In this document: positions 49,101 to 61,811 of the stretch, piece by piece
How positions within the stretch are numbered: position 1 is the stretch's first letter
Layout: each line of letters begins with the position of its first letter
Assembly (NCBI RefSeq): GCF_034140825.1
Contig: NC_089039.1
Span: 26,919,001-26,983,000 of the forward strand
DNA length: 64,000 bases
DNA from: Oryza sativa Japonica Group
Taxonomy: Eukaryota > Streptophyta > Magnoliopsida > Poales > Poaceae
Direction: 5' to 3'
Notes under the pieces: model-generated
Databases searched by the model: none
Told to the model about the DNA's origin: nothing
The model's input: the letters and a program-made list of their open reading frames with translations, nothing else
Position numbers and translations under genes: made by a program

Positions 49101-52100
49101 ATGGACGCGAAGGACATCCTCGGCCTCCCCAAGACCGCCTTCCCGTCCGTCCAGGAGAAGAAGCCCCGCGCGCCCAAGGAGCCGCAGCGGAAGCCCGATG
49201 GCGTCTCGCGCGAGGTACGGCGCGGCCTAATCCGCCATCCTCCCGCACACTTCGACCCCGCGTTTCTCGTTGCTGCTGAAGTGCTGATGGTTGTTGATGA
49301 TCCAGGTGTACGCGCTCACTGGAGGGGTGGGGATGGCTCCACTCATGCCGACCATCGAGGCTTCGCACCTGAAGCGGCGACCAGCTGTTGAGAAGGAGAA
49401 GGTGAGCTGATATGTGCTGAAAATTTGATAACTCTAGTAGAAGCACATGAACTGAGCTGAGAGTTTAGCTACTCGTATACTTAATACCTATTAGGAATTA
49501 GGCATTAAGGGTAAGGTGCTCATGGGATTAATATGGGACAAATGAAATGATGATTTGATCATGTGCAACTTCTGTTTTGAAATTGGTGGTCAACCCAAAT
49601 AAGCAGATTGAATCCACCTCACATATTCATGTCCATTGAGTCATATGGGTAATTGCAGCAAGGTGTTTCGTGCTCCCATTTTGATGGAGCTTGTACTAAA
49701 TCTGACCATTTGAAGTACTTCTGCAGATAGCATGGCAGTGGCTACCTTTCACGTCCTCTGCACGGACTGACAACCTTCAACTTTACCATTGGGTCTGTTT
49801 CTCATGAATTTGTAGTATGGCATACATATCTTAGAAAAAAAAACTCAGAAAGTCACCCTTTTGATCTTTCAGGTTAGAGTTGTAAATGGTGCTCCACCCA
49901 CTGGTGACTATCACTTTGCAAAATACAACAAGGTAAGAAGTATATTGTGTTGGGTACATCCTTCATATCCTGCATTGATGCTTACTCAGTTTTTGCTTGT
50001 TTTTTCCTATTGCAGAAGGCGGATGTTCTCAAATACACCGATGAGGAGTATGAGAAGTATTTAACCGATCCTGTAGGTACTAGTTGCAATAATAAATTTT
50101 TATAAATGCTATGTTTGATCTTTTGTTGAAAATCTTATATTGCTAAAAACCTTCTGTGGATATCATTGCGCTCTTGAATACAATTGATAACAATGTTGGG
50201 AAGTTCGAAAATTATACATAATTATGTTATCATCTCATCTTTATATGCTTGTTATGTGGCATTTGAGCATTCATTTCGAATAGTTGCAAGCCTTTGTTTG
50301 AAAATATTATATTTGCAAACAATTTTATTGAAAGCCCTTCTATAAATAATCAGTTGTTGATTTCATTTCAGGCATGGAGCAGGGAGGAAACAGATAAACT
50401 ATTTGAACTATGTGAACGCTTTGACCTTCGCTTCATAGTAATAGTTGATAGGTTCCCAACTGATCGCAGCATGGAGGATTTGAAGAGCCGTTATTATTCT
50501 GGTACCTTATATCTTGATATAACCTCTATGCTTAGATAGTGTCCACCACAGAAAATTCTCCTTTGTTGTTAATTTTTAATGTTCTACACATGCATTTACT
50601 TGGTCAAAAACCAACAAGTGATTTACTGTGGTTATCATATCCATTTATTTTCCCATTCAATATATGAAACAAGAACAGTTAGTAAATTGTCAGCTCCGTA
50701 ACCGTTCCACCGAATTTGTTTTTATCATAACAGCCAGAATATTGCTCACATTACTTATGTATAATGGGGACTTAAGAAAAGGTTACACGCACACAAATTG
50801 ATATAAGCAATATTCTGGTCATTGTCCCATTATACATCCCCTGCCCTTCTTTTATGAGAACAAGGTGATTGCATGGCTTGTTATTTAGAATAATCAGTCA
50901 ACTGCTGAAGCTGCCAATTATTATATTTCAAGTTTGGTATAATTCTATGCTCAACAATTCAGTCTGTGCATTACTATTTGCTTTTGTGAATTCTACACCA
51001 GTATATTCTTTGTTATTGCAGTTACTCGTGCTCTTCTGATTGCTAGAGCTCGGTCATTTGATGAAGTTGCTGGTAATCCCCTTGTGAAGGTACATGTTGA
51101 TCTAACCTATGAATAATTGAGTAATTGTTTTCTTATTATGTTTGCCCTTGTACTTATTTCTGTCCATATGGGTTTCTTCTCAGGAAACATTCAATGCTGC
51201 TCATGAGACCGAGAGAAAGCGTGCTTTATCTGCACTTCTCTCCCAGACAAAACAGCAAGAACGAAAGGATGCTGAGGTGAGAAATTTGTTGATGATAGTA
51301 TTATGAGCAGCTGACTTGTGCAGTTTATCATTCCTTAGATTCCAATGTTTTATGTCTGATTACAAGTGTTACCTTTTCAGATTTTAGCAGAAGCAAAACG
51401 CATTATGGAAACTCGTGCTGCTAGCAAAGTGAGTAATCAGCACATTTAATTCCATACATCTCACCACAAAAGTAATCTCAAGCAAGAATGTTCTGGTGGC
51501 AATTTGCATTATATTGCAAATAATGAGTTTTTTTTTAGAATTCCTTCTGTGATGCAAGAGATGTCAAATCATCTAGATATCTATGAGACTCCGATCTGTT
51601 CAAGCAAATAGCGCTTAGCCTTTTGGGCTTTCCCAGATGCCTGCTGTCATGCAGGGATGATAGTGTTGTTCACTAATAAACCTTATGAATTTTGATGGTA
51701 GTTAGTTTGAAGTGATATAGTCTGCCTGATCTATCTGATCAGTGGTCTGGAATTTACATGTCTCTAAGCGTTTGAGGCTTTGTCTATAGCATACTGAGGA
51801 AGCGGGAGCACTGGCACACTTTGATAATGTTGATGGTGTATCTCCCTTGAGCAACACACACCCATTGTCAACTGCTACACTTCCAGCTGCAGCAGTGAAT
51901 AACTCCATACCTGCTTCACTGCGAATGGTAACTCTGAAACTATGGATTGTTGCTTTCTGTCTCTTATATTGAGCTGCCGATGAGTTAACATTTTGTTTGT
52001 TACAGTAGACATTTTGTTCTATTTATTTAAAGCTAACCATATTTTGCCCCATTCTGTGGAAACCACATTGTCCTATCCTTCATCTTACCATGCCATAATG

Positions 52101-55100
52101 TCACTATTAAACTAAGTGTAAAATTATGTTTCCTGAGCAATTATAGCATGTCCCATTTATTCCTGAAAAACAAAGATAGTGTAAGTTATCTTGCTCATTG
52201 CATGGGAGGTGGCTGTTATTAGGATTGTGCCGAACTCATCACAAGCAGACCTTATGTTAATTATATTACTAGCGGTCTTGTTCTCATTAACTGTGGATGC
52301 CTATGAATCACATGAAAATTGGTATATCACTCTTCACACTGTTCTTTTTAGATGTTTTTTACTCGCTATACATTCTTTTACAGCTTCGAGTGTATTTGAG
52401 AACCCAAGCGCTTGATCAAATGGTCCAAGCAGCAAGTGCCTCGGCGGGCCTTAGAGTTATCAAAAGGGTTGACCAGACTTTACAAGACCTCGGGGTTTGT
52501 TTCCTAGACATCAATCTGTACTTGATATGCACCGAACTGATGTTGTTCAAGTTCTTTTTGGGTCTAGTAGGTTTGCAGTGCATTTTCTTTTATAATTTAA
52601 TAACACAATTAGATACATGAAATTGTATGCATTGTTTCTCTGTAGGTGAATTTGAAGCCCAAGGTCCCGACGAAAGCAGTTTGCGTCGAGCATCTTGAAC
52701 TACGGAATGAGATACTTACACTGCTTAACTTACAGAAGCAGGTACATTTAGGAAGCTTGCGATAACCATGCTGCTCCTGAAGTTAGCATTTCTTAGAGTA
52801 GCGATTAGCAACATGCTTTTAATCTACAATTTGCACTTAGGCTTCCATCCCAAATGTATGCACTGTTTTATTGAAGCACCTATTGAAGAATATCATTAAA
52901 AGATGGGAAATCGATGATAAATGTTGGTTATAGCGATTTACTTTCTTGAGAAAATTAGGTATATACAAAATATCTTCCCTCTTTAGATACCATTGTAATT
53001 GAAACAGTTAGGTTCACTTTAATAACTTCACAAATCTCCTCCAAGTACCTTCCCTTGCCTCCTATCACTCCTCCTAACGCATAAACCAACCCCTTCCCCA
53101 TAAAGAGCAGGCTGACATAATCCCCAAGCACCTTGACCCACCCTCCCTTCCCACCTGCTTCTCTGCTGAGAGCACACGCCACTGTTGTCCCCAAGGAAGT
53201 TCTATCACAAGCAAACACCTTCCTGTTGATAGAGTGCCAGCACTGCTTGGTCATTTTAGCATTCTAGGGATATATGTGGTATTACTAGGAATTAGATGCA
53301 AGCATTACAACTTCACTAAGCTTGCACCTCACTTGTAGAGTTCACACGATCACCGTTACAGCGCAGTCATCCAGAAGGACACCATGAGGTGTGTATCGTG
53401 GTAGCACGTCCAGATTTCGTCTGATAGGTGCTCTCTCAAATGGTATCGGCAGTGTTGTATTTGTAGATAGTGTCATGCCTCGGCAAATAGGTTCCCCATT
53501 AGGCCTTGTTTGGCTTAGCTTGTTGCCATTCAGAGGTCACCGCTTTATCTAAATCTTACTAGTACTATCTTCCAATGCCAATAAAGTGTACCACGAAAGA
53601 TAAATGGCATATACTCAGATAGTGCTAAGGTGGTGGGTCTTTTGGTAGAGAAACCAAAATTTCCAATAATGTGATGGAATTGAACCAAACCCTTATGGAG
53701 AGATGACAAGAGGCAATGGAATGGTATTTTGAGGAAATTTTGAAATTTGGGTGGTATTAAAGCGAACTCATTTATTTCAATGGTGTATATACAAAGAGGG
53801 AAAGTTTTTATGGTATATGCCTTATTTGCTCTAATTTCTTTCCTTTCATCTAATACATCATTATCTTTTGCCTTTCGTGTTAACAGCTGCAAAATAAAGA
53901 AGCTGAAGTTTCAGCTAACAGAGAAAATTCCTTTACAGAGGCACCAAGCACACCTAAGGTATATTTCTACATAAATGGACCCCCTTCACAGAAGTATGGT
54001 AACTAGCTCTTTCTCTAGTATGCTCACTTTGGAATGTTGGAGTGCTTTAACAGCTAACAGAACTAGAAAATCTTAGTGAGATCTTTTTGAATGAATAAAA
54101 TGTGGGATAGTAAGGAGGGACTTAGCATCTATGACTGATAAAGAAGAAAATTGGCGAGAGAACCTGTCTGAGAGGACTTGAACACAGGCTGGCCCAAGCT
54201 CCTGGCAGCTTCATGACCACTGGGCTACAATGCTGTTCTTATAAAATCTTAGTGAATTCTTAACAGGATAGTGCCAAGCAGTGGCAACTGAAGCTCACTT
54301 TCAATACATGAAGATTTATGCCTGTGATATTTATATTAATTTAAGGGAAAATCCATAAACACTTCCATAAGTGGACAAAGTATTCACTCGGGGGGTGTTT
54401 TGGGACATGGGGGGCAAAGTGAGAAGGCAGGGTTTTTCAAACTTTCCCTTGATTTAAGTAGTTTGCCTAAGAGCCCGTGCATTGCAATGAAAAACAAATT
54501 AAGTTTCTAGCTTATTGAATCAATCAATAAACACTTATTTAGTCTAAGTAATACTATGATTTTTCTTATTGAACAAGTAGATAATTTTGAAATTTGGGGG
54601 GAGCCAATAGTGAAATGGGGGAGGATTTGTTGAAAGGTGGTGCAATAGTATAGATTGTGGGGCCCAATTTTAGTGGTAGGGGTGGTGTGGGAATAGACAC
54701 CACCACTACCAACATTTTAACTAGTATAGATATAGAAAACTTTAATCAGAACCAGTTAATATGAGTATATGATTGAAACAAAAAGTTTATTAAACTGTTA
54801 GTTGCTCTTTAGCTAATAACATTGTTTGTTTGCAGCGTGCTAATAGAGATGTTGATAGACCCTTTGTTCCTGATACTGTTGGGTTTGCAGGTAATTTGGA
54901 AAAATACATTTTGGTTTGCTTTCTTCTTGCCTCTTCAATCTTATCAGGGACTACTTATACTTTTTTTTGTTTCATGTTACCTCAGGTGAGAGAGCAGGCA
55001 AGCGGGACCACAAGCGGAAGGTTTGTTCTTTCTCATCCTCTCTGTGATGATGTTCTTAATATAGTTTCATCTTTAATGTGTGTCTGTGGGACATCCTGCT

Positions 55101-55576
55101 GACCTTCTAAATATCTAGTTTGAGGGGAGACAAAATTGAATTGAGACATAGTTCAACTGCTCTGATTTTCTGAAATCTATCCATTTGTACTTTACCATCC
55201 TGATAGGACATGCAGACAGGAACTATATGTTGATTTTACTTATGTGTGGCAATACCATTTAAAACATCAAACAAGATGCTTCAGTGTGTTGGATCATCCA
55301 GTATCAAAATGAAGTGCAATCTCTATTGTTAATGGCCATTTTGGTTGAAGTTGACAGTCATATTCTTGCTGTCCTAAAATGTTTGCATTCTGGAATGCTC
55401 CATATTTTAGAATTCAATCAGGGACTTGTTTTCTTCTATAAAACTATATGATTACTTTTACTTGGTTTTATCATTTACATCTGTAACATTTTCGCCAGAC
55501 CACTGGAAGATTTATAGATGCACCTCCCTCACCACCCCAGTCCAAGAGGCCTCGGAAGTTGAAAGCATCTGATTGA
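49101..55576 (+). CDS. SWC4: SWR1/NuA4 complex subunit SWC4 (DMAP1 homologue)
   Basis: Sixteen exons: 49101-49214, 49306-49401, 49727-49792, 49873-49932, 50016-50072, 50372-50501, 51022-51089, 51184-51276, 51381-51428, 51790-51927, 52384-52494, 52646-52741, 53887-53958, 54836-54890, 54986-55020, 55499-55576; 438 residues. It starts [11 protein letters not shown], has the conserved [20 protein letters not shown] block, then a SANT/Myb-like domain ([21 protein letters not shown] ... [18 protein letters not shown]). A charged helical region follows, and a C-terminal DMAP1 part ([13 protein letters not shown] ... [10 protein letters not shown]). The basic tail ends [11 protein letters not shown]. 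The protein is shared by SWR1 (H2A.Z deposition) and NuA4 (H4 acetylation) in the nucleus. Introns 12 and 13 (1.1 and 0.9 kb) hold repeat relics; no alternative gene was seen. Confidence 0.93.
53500..53700. mobile_element. MITE-like relic in SWC4 intron 12
   Basis: Left side GGCCTTGTTTGGC and right side GAACCAAACCCTTA are weakly inverted, about 190 bases apart. No clean target duplication. Confidence 0.3.
54340..54725. mobile_element. Unclassified repeat in SWC4 intron 13
   Basis: Contains GAGCCCGTGCATTGCAATG and ends near TAACTAGTATAGATA, words common to an abundant grass repeat. Boundaries are uncertain; no coding content. Confidence 0.3.
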
Positions 55577-57677
55577 TGAGTTTCAGATTGAGCTGCATAG
55601 AATTTCAACAAGCCAAAACCCCTGGTATGCCTTACTGGCTTGAATTGAACTTGCACTTGAATACTTGATCATTTGTTGCTCGCTTCATGGTTGACAACTG
55701 GACCTTGTGTTTCAGATAGTGCTATGGATCAACTCCATTCTTGCTTGGAAGCTTCCCGGCGTGCACTTTCACCAAGAGTTTGCTCCCGTCGGTAGAAGCC
55801 GTTCTTGGCTTTTGTCTGTACAGTGCATCTGCCCTGAGAAGGTTTTCTTCGTACTCCTCGTTGGAAGATGAGACGAATCAGGTGGAAGCAGCTGCTGGCG
55901 TCACTGAGAAGTGATCGCCTTGAGCCCTTGACGTCTCCCCCTACTCAACGAAGAGTGTAACTGTTTCTTTTGTTTGTTTGAGCTGTAGCTACCGTTTGTA
56001 AAATGAGTTATCTGACAATACCGTGTTTGTTCAAGTAGAACTGTAACACAACTGTTTACACCCAATCAATCCTGTAATCTTGGACAATTTAACGAGGAAC
56101 CGCGATCCCAATGCAAACCTGAGCCTGGTTTCCATGTGTGGTTGGCGTTATAGCTTATCAACAGCCTTGTGCAGTTCAACACAAGGTACTCCATCTGTCT
56201 CATAAAGAACCAACTTAGTACTAGATGTGATACATTCTACTACTATAAATCTGGATGTATATCTGTCTAGATTTATCATACTAGAAATATGTCATATCCA
56301 ATTCTAAATTCGTTTTTTATGGAACGGAGAGAGTACTCTTCGAGTCTTGATAACTCAGCCAACACAGTTGACGGTGAACACACCTGGAGAGGAGAAAGCA
56401 GAGGTGTGCACTGTATCTGTGTATCAATCAGGCCGAGACCGACGCTTTGTCCTCTCATATAGACACTGATCGACGTCTCGAGATTGACTCTCGACTTTGC
56501 CCCGACATGCAGTAGAGCGTTGGGCAGTGACGTGGCTTAATCTCTGGCCGTCCGTGTACCGATCGATGGCCACGGATCGGATAGAATATGCCGGAACACA
56601 TGTCGTCAGGTTGGTTGGCATGGATAGAAGATAGATTGTGTCACGTCGCGGTAGGCAAAATTTTCGCTTCTCGAGTGGTCCAGTGGACGTTGCCACCTGC
56701 GTGTGTGGCACGCGGCTGAGTGGACGGTTTGTACAAGGCGATTTCTACAGTTCTACTGGCTATGGGGCCTATGGCCAATTGACCATGAGCAGCTGGTTGG
56801 TGCCCAGTTCACCGGAGCCGCCAATCCAAACGGCTTGATGCGTCGCAACTGTGGAGCTTTGCATGGGTGGAGTCAGATGTGGAGGGTGGTTGTTGAATTC
56901 GTTACTACTACTACTGGTGCATGACAAGTTAAATCGGGAGAGAAAAAGACCTTACAAAAGAAATTGTGAGAAAAGGTGAGAGACGTAGCCAAATACCTGA
57001 TGAACTGTGACGTCTGAATATATCCGAGTATTCTGCCCGTTTGACGTGTCATAAATCTTATATAATTATTAGTATATCCCAGTATTCTGTTCACTTGATA
57101 GAATGATAGCTTACAAAGACACAAGTATTTACTATTTGTGCTGACTAGTCACTCAGTATGCAAAAATCTGCAGGTTTGGTAGAGACAACACATTTAACTT
57201 TGGACAGCAACTAATCCTAGCATCAGATTAATGCTGAGAATGAGAGCTCAGTTTCATCCATCTTGGGAGTCATGGCCTCATGGGTCACCTGCATGGGCCA
57301 CCGTGCCCAAGATCCTAAACTTGCTCCCAAATTTATGAGTAGTTTTTTTTTCCGAGGTCAGAGAGGCATAATCACAATTCACAAAGATCTCAATCCCAAA
57401 CGAAAGAGACGCCCGACCCACCTCTCCTGTTAACATCACTGCTCACTTATCTCATCTCACCTCTTGATTTGAAGCAGACAATGCATGATCCTCAGTCACA
57501 AGATAATTCTGTTAAGGCAAAAATCTTGCAACTATTTCACAGTTTAATTCATTAACACCACATATATAAGAAATCTCTTGATTGATTTAGCATTGCTAAG
57601 TAGTATAATTAACAGGGAGCTTAGTGAGCTTGCTGTGAAATTGCAAGGCTCTTGTTGTTCTTGGCGAGTGTGGCTAG
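55577..57677. other. Convergent spacer: SWC4 3' UTR, a MITE, and no gene
   Basis: The SWC4 3' UTR runs to roughly 56080. After the MITE (56189-56333) comes about 1.3 kb with mixed composition and short ORFs lacking domains. The last 70 bases are the 3' flank of the DUF4408-DUF761 gene. Confidence 0.45.
56189..56333. mobile_element. Stowaway-type MITE
   Basis: Starts CTCCATCTGTCTCATAAAG and ends with ATGGAACGGAGAGAG, flanked by TA. The inverted interior words are CTAGATGTGATACATTCTA and TAGAAATATGTCATATCCA. 145 bases, non-coding; same family as 61670-61811. Confidence 0.75.
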
Positions 57678-58808
57678 CTACTGCTTGCTGCTGCCGCGGT
57701 TGAGCATCTCCTTGTAGTTGAGCAGCGAGTTGAGCCTCTGAAGCTGCAGTTGCTGCCTGAATTTGTTGATGAAGTCGTCGGCTCTGGCGTCCACGCCGCC
57801 GTCGTCGGCGTCCTCCGCCGCCGTGTCCTTCCTCGCCTCCGAGCTCGACTTGGTCATCGTCTTCGCCTCCGACGCCGCCTGCTTCTTCGCCTTCTTGTCC
57901 TGCTCCCGCGCCGGCTCCGACCGGGTCCTACCGTAGTGCGCTTGTGCGGGCGTTGCCGCCGCCGCTGCGTCGGCGGGGATGTCGTCGGTGGCGAGGTCGC
58001 CGGAGCGGAAGCTGTAGAGGGTGAACGAGCGGAGGCGGTCCAGGACGGACGACGTGCGCGCGAGCGGCGCCGGCGCCGGCGCCGGGGGAGGAACGTATTC
58101 TTGCTGGAGCGGCAGATCTCGCTGCTGCTTCGGTGTGAAATCGTCTTCGGCCGTCGCGTCCACGGCGGCCGCGGCCTCCTCCGGGAACGCCTCGACCACC
58201 CTCGCCGGAGCCCTCACGACCTCTGCCCTCCTCACCTCGGAGCTCGAGTTCCTCAGCCTCGACGCCGCCTTCCTCTCCTCCTGCGCCGGCGCCGCCGCCG
58301 GCTCCGACCGGCTCCTCGCGTAGTGCCCTTGCAGCTTCACCTCATCCACCGGAGACGAAGACACCACCTCCTCCGTGCGCTGGTGGTGGAGTTGGCTCGT
58401 CGCCGCCGCCGCAGCAGTAGCGTACTCGGGAGGGAAGTCACCGGAGCGGAAGCGGTAGAGTCCGAACGAGCGGAGCCGGTCAAGAACGGACGACGTCCGC
58501 GCGAGCGGCGCCGGCGCCGGCGGCGGAGCATACAGCGTCTCCTGCATCATCATCTGCTGGTGCTCACCGCCGCCGTAGTATTGCTGATGCAGCAGCGGCG
58601 GCGGCGGTTGCAACTGGTCGTGGTGGAGTATCTCCCCGTCGTGGTGATACTGGTACACCTGCCGCCGGCGGCGCTGGTGCGTGCGGGAGGTGAGCGCGAT
58701 GGTGCCGATGACGATGTTCACGACGAGGAACAGCGTCGCCGGCGTGAAGTACCCGCGGATCGCCGCCCACGCGCCCACCCCCGGCGACGCCGCCTCCGCC
58801 ACGTCCAT
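57678..58808 (-). CDS. DUF4408-DUF761 membrane-anchored protein
   Basis: A single exon of 376 residues from ATG at 58808. The DUF4408 N-terminus carries one hydrophobic span (YFTPATLFLVVNIVIGTIAL, residues about 20-39). A long low-complexity middle rich in Ala, Pro, Arg and Gln follows. The DUF761 C-terminus (VDARADDFINKFRQQLQLQR ... YKEMLNRGSS) completes it. The middle contains two copies of a block, PLARTSSVLDRLRSF-LY-FRSGD, near residues 101 and 248, each followed by a Tyr-x-Arg-[ST]-Arg-Ser-Glu-Pro motif. The plan is that of plant cotton-fibre-expressed-like proteins, some linked to growth and stress; no biochemical role is established. No intron. Confidence 0.82.
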   Translation of the reverse strand: MDVAEAASPGVGAWAAIRGYFTPATLFLVVNIVIGTIALTSRTHQRRRRQVYQYHHDGEILHHDQLQPPPPLLHQQYYGGGEHQQMMMQETLYAPPPAPAPLARTSSVLDRLRSFGLYRFRSGDFPPEYATAAAAATSQLHHQRTEEVVSSSPVDEVKLQGHYARSRSEPAAAPAQEERKAASRLRNSSSEVRRAEVVRAPARVVEAFPEEAAAAVDATAEDDFTPKQQRDLPLQQEYVPPPAPAPAPLARTSSVLDRLRSFTLYSFRSGDLATDDIPADAAAAATPAQAHYGRTRSEPAREQDKKAKKQAASEAKTMTKSSSEARKDTAAEDADDGGVDARADDFINKFRQQLQLQRLNSLLNYKEMLNRGSSKQ

Positions 58809-59352
58809 CTATCACGCGGAGGCTAGCAGGGGAAAGCGCGGAAACGGACGACGCGGGCGAGAGCTCGGTGAGCGGCTGTGGTGTACAGGTGGGGATTAGC
58901 GTTTTTGGGGCGGTGTACGGGGGTTTGTGTGGGTTGGCTAGCACGAGGGCGTCGCGGAGGCGAGCGGTTAAAATGGCGGGCGAGGCGAGGCGGGCGGGGG
59001 CGACACGCGGCGAGGCGGGGTGGGAGATGGCTGACTTGGTGGGTGGAAAACGTGGGAATCCAAGCTGCCGCCCAAGCAGGCAAGCAGCAGCAGCGCGGGG
59101 AGCCGACCCGCCGGGATTGCAGCTGCTGCATCTGCATGGCATCTTCCGCCAAAAAAAAGACGGCCTACGACGCGTACGCTGACACTGTAGTATGTGGTGG
59201 ACTGGAGTACAAGTCACTGTTGCTACTCGGCTACTCCAGCCGTCCTATGGCACGTGCATATACAGTGGTATGTACAGTTGACATTTTTCCATGGAGCACA
59301 CGACAGAATAATGATACTACGAGTACATGCGTACATGAGATGCTACAATATA

Positions 59353-59531
59353 CTCCCTTCGTTTCAAAATGTTTGACACCGTTGACATTTTAGCACATGT
59401 TTGACCGTTCGTCTTATTAAAAAAAATTTATGAAATATGTAAAACTATATGCGTACTTGAAAGTATATTTAAGAATGAATCAAACACGTACTAAAAAGTC
59501 AACGGTGTCAAATATTTTGAAACGGAGGAAG
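59353..59531. mobile_element. Stowaway-like MITE, 179 bases
   Basis: The ends CTCCCTTCGTTTCAAAATG and CATTTTGAAACGGAGGAAG-like sequence form inverted repeats of about 40 bases, including a shared GACACCGTTGAC / GTCAACGGTGTC core. TA flanks both sides. Non-coding. Confidence 0.85.
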
Positions 59532-61021
59532 TATATTGTACGATAAAGAAATGTTAGGTACACATGGATATGGAGTATATCATGAGTATATCATCGAGCT
59601 TGGCACAGAGGATCTTGTAAGAGTTAAGCGTTGTCGTTGCTGGTGCACATTGACGCACAGATGCCCTCACGTGTTGCTCGATCGATTGATCAGTCCACGC
59701 CCTGCTGCAAGTCAACCTGCTCGCGTCGTGGCGCGGCGCCCGTCAGTCCTTGATTAGTGCATTAAACCGACGTTGGGGATAACCGATAACCTGTCCCTAA
59801 ATCTCCATGCTTTTCTTCTTCGATGGTCGCTTTCAGCGGCAGATATGATAACGTATCAACTCCAAATGTTCCAATCACATCTTTGCTTCCAACGCAACCA
59901 ACCATCATCCAGGCAGGCTCCACCAGATGACCTTTTTAATTTACCTTCACCGTTTAGGTAGTATGCAACTTTGGAACGATCTCTTCAGATTAGCCATCTT
60001 GAGCTTGTACGTTATAGAAAAAACCGTTTTTCTGATGGTGATTTGGTGACGCAGATATTCTCGTGGAGTGACGAGAGGATGGGACTCACTGATGGAGCAG
60101 CGCAGATCAGGGGTTCAGAGTGACACACTTGCACACACATTTACATTTTTCCTAGAGATGGCAATTGTGCTACAGAAGTTTTCGTGTACAGCGTTTTTAT
60201 GGATTCAGAGTGACACGCTGGTGGAGCACACGACTTGGTGATTTGAGTCCGATTACAGTCGGCCTGGAACGGCACTGTGATGTTACCTTCAGCCCATTCT
60301 AGTTGGGCCAGAAAGGAAGTACTTAAATGTGGCCCCATTATACTTGGGCCTGGGAGGGAATACGAGTAGGGATGGCAATGGGGGGGCTACACCTACAAGG
60401 CTACACCCGTCGGATTTTGCTATCCTGTCCCGTCCCCGTAGTAGAAAAAAAATCCCGTCCCCATTCCCATCCCCGCACGCGGGGGAGTGTTTTCCCCTCC
60501 CCCGTTCCCGCCCCCGTGCGGGTATGGGGCACCGTCGGGTGCCCACACCCGACAATATCTCAATAGATTTGGTAGCAGCAAAGCAAGACAAGAAATAGCC
60601 AAACACCAGTGAATAAGCACCAAATCTTACCGTAATCCAAGTATCCAGGCTATCAACAACAACAATTAGCATGATTGCATAAGGACCAAAGGCATCATAT
60701 TAGGTATTCACGTTCACATGCGTGTACATCACCACAACACAACTACACATGCAGTGAATATGCACGCTATTACAGATCGATCGGAGTAGGCTGTGGCGGC
60801 AGCGGCGCCGAAGCGAGGCTGCTTGCTAGTTGCTCCCTTGGAGGCGGCGGCGCGAAGCGTCTCGCACGGCAAGGACGACGAGAGCTCAACGCCGCCTTCT
60901 CGCCTGGAGGTGTGGATGCGGCGACGCATCAGGGAGGCCGAGCTCGTGGCGGCGCGCAGGGAGGGAGTTTGAGCTCGAAAACGAAAACAATTTTAACATA
61001 TAATTAAGTCTTTAATTATTA

Positions 61022-61130
61022 CTTTCTCCGTCCCATAATATAACGTACGAGACACTCCTGCGGTCCAGATTCATTATGCCATGAAGTGTCTCATCCAATA
61101 CTAGGTTGCTATATTATTGGACGGAGGGAG
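61022..61130. mobile_element. Stowaway-like MITE, 109 bases
   Basis: Ends CTTTCTCCGTCCCATAATAT and ATATTATTGGACGGAGGGAG, TA-flanked. The inner arms pair GAGACACT with AGTGTCTC. Confidence 0.85.
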
Positions 61131-61325
61131 TACAAACTTAACAAATTAACATATTTAATATGTTAAAACAATTTCTATATAGAAAGTTTTCGTACGTAAC
61201 ACCGTTTAGTAGTTAAAAAAAACTATGCAAATAAAAAACGATGTAAAATCCGAATCTTAATTAGAAAATAACAGGATTGACCAGAGTCGCCACCACACTC
61301 TTAGCCCTTGGAGGCTTGGAGGGTA

Positions 61326-61532
61326 CTCCCTCCGTCCCAAAAAAAGACAAACCATGGTTTCCGTGTCCAACGTTTGACCGTCCGTCTTATTTAAAAAAAT
61401 TATAAAAAAAAATTAAAAAGACAAGTCACGTATAAAATATTAATCATGTTTTATCATCTAACAACAATGAAAATACAAATTATAAAAAAATTTCATATAA
61501 GACGGACAGTCAAAGTTGGACACGGAAATCTA
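61326..61532. mobile_element. Stowaway-like MITE with a worn right end
   Basis: The left end CTCCCTCCGTCCCAAAAAAAG is intact and TA-flanked. The inner arms GTCCAACGTTTGACCGTCCG and CGGACAGTCAAAGTTGGAC pair well. The last 20 bases on the right have decayed, so the end is approximate. Confidence 0.7.
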
Positions 61533-61669
61533 GAGGTGGAACCCAACGTAATAATCTTCAAGCTCCTGAAGGGCGGGAACATATATGTCCGGTCCTTGCA
61601 GTCACACTGTCGAGTCAAGTTCGGGTAGTTTCGTTATATGTTTTACCATCAGCCATGGTAGGCTATGCT

Positions 61670-61811
61670 CTCTCCATTTTAAAAAAAATCAATCTAATAT
61701 CGGATGTGACACATCCTAACACTACGAATCTGGATATATATATATCGAGATTTATAGTATTAGAATGTGTCACATCTGATTTTAAATTTGTTTTTTATGC
61801 GTTGGAGGGAG
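61670..61811. mobile_element. Stowaway-type MITE
   Basis: Ends CTCTCCATTTTAAAAAAAATC and GCGTTGGAGGGAG (followed by TA). The inner arms GGATGTGACACATCCTA and TAGAATGTGTCACATCTG pair. Same family as 56189-56333. Confidence 0.7.

Noticed and set aside
52955-53254. Minus-strand 99-residue frame in SWC4 intron 12
   Set aside because: It reads smoothly but matches no family I know and lacks a promoter or further exons. It may be a transposon scrap, not enough to call a gene.
54170-54240. tRNA-like sequence (GTTCAAGTCC B-box word on the minus strand) in SWC4 intron 13
   Set aside because: No complete cloverleaf can be drawn; acceptor and anticodon stems do not pair. At most a SINE relic.
57750-58826. 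358-residue plus-strand frame opposite the DUF4408-DUF761 gene
   Set aside because: Arg-rich antisense shadow caused by GC-rich codons. The minus-strand protein has recognisable domains.
60360-60560. G/C homopolymer stretch as a possible regulatory G-quadruplex
   Set aside because: Similar stretches occur inside common rice repeats, and no gene start is nearby.
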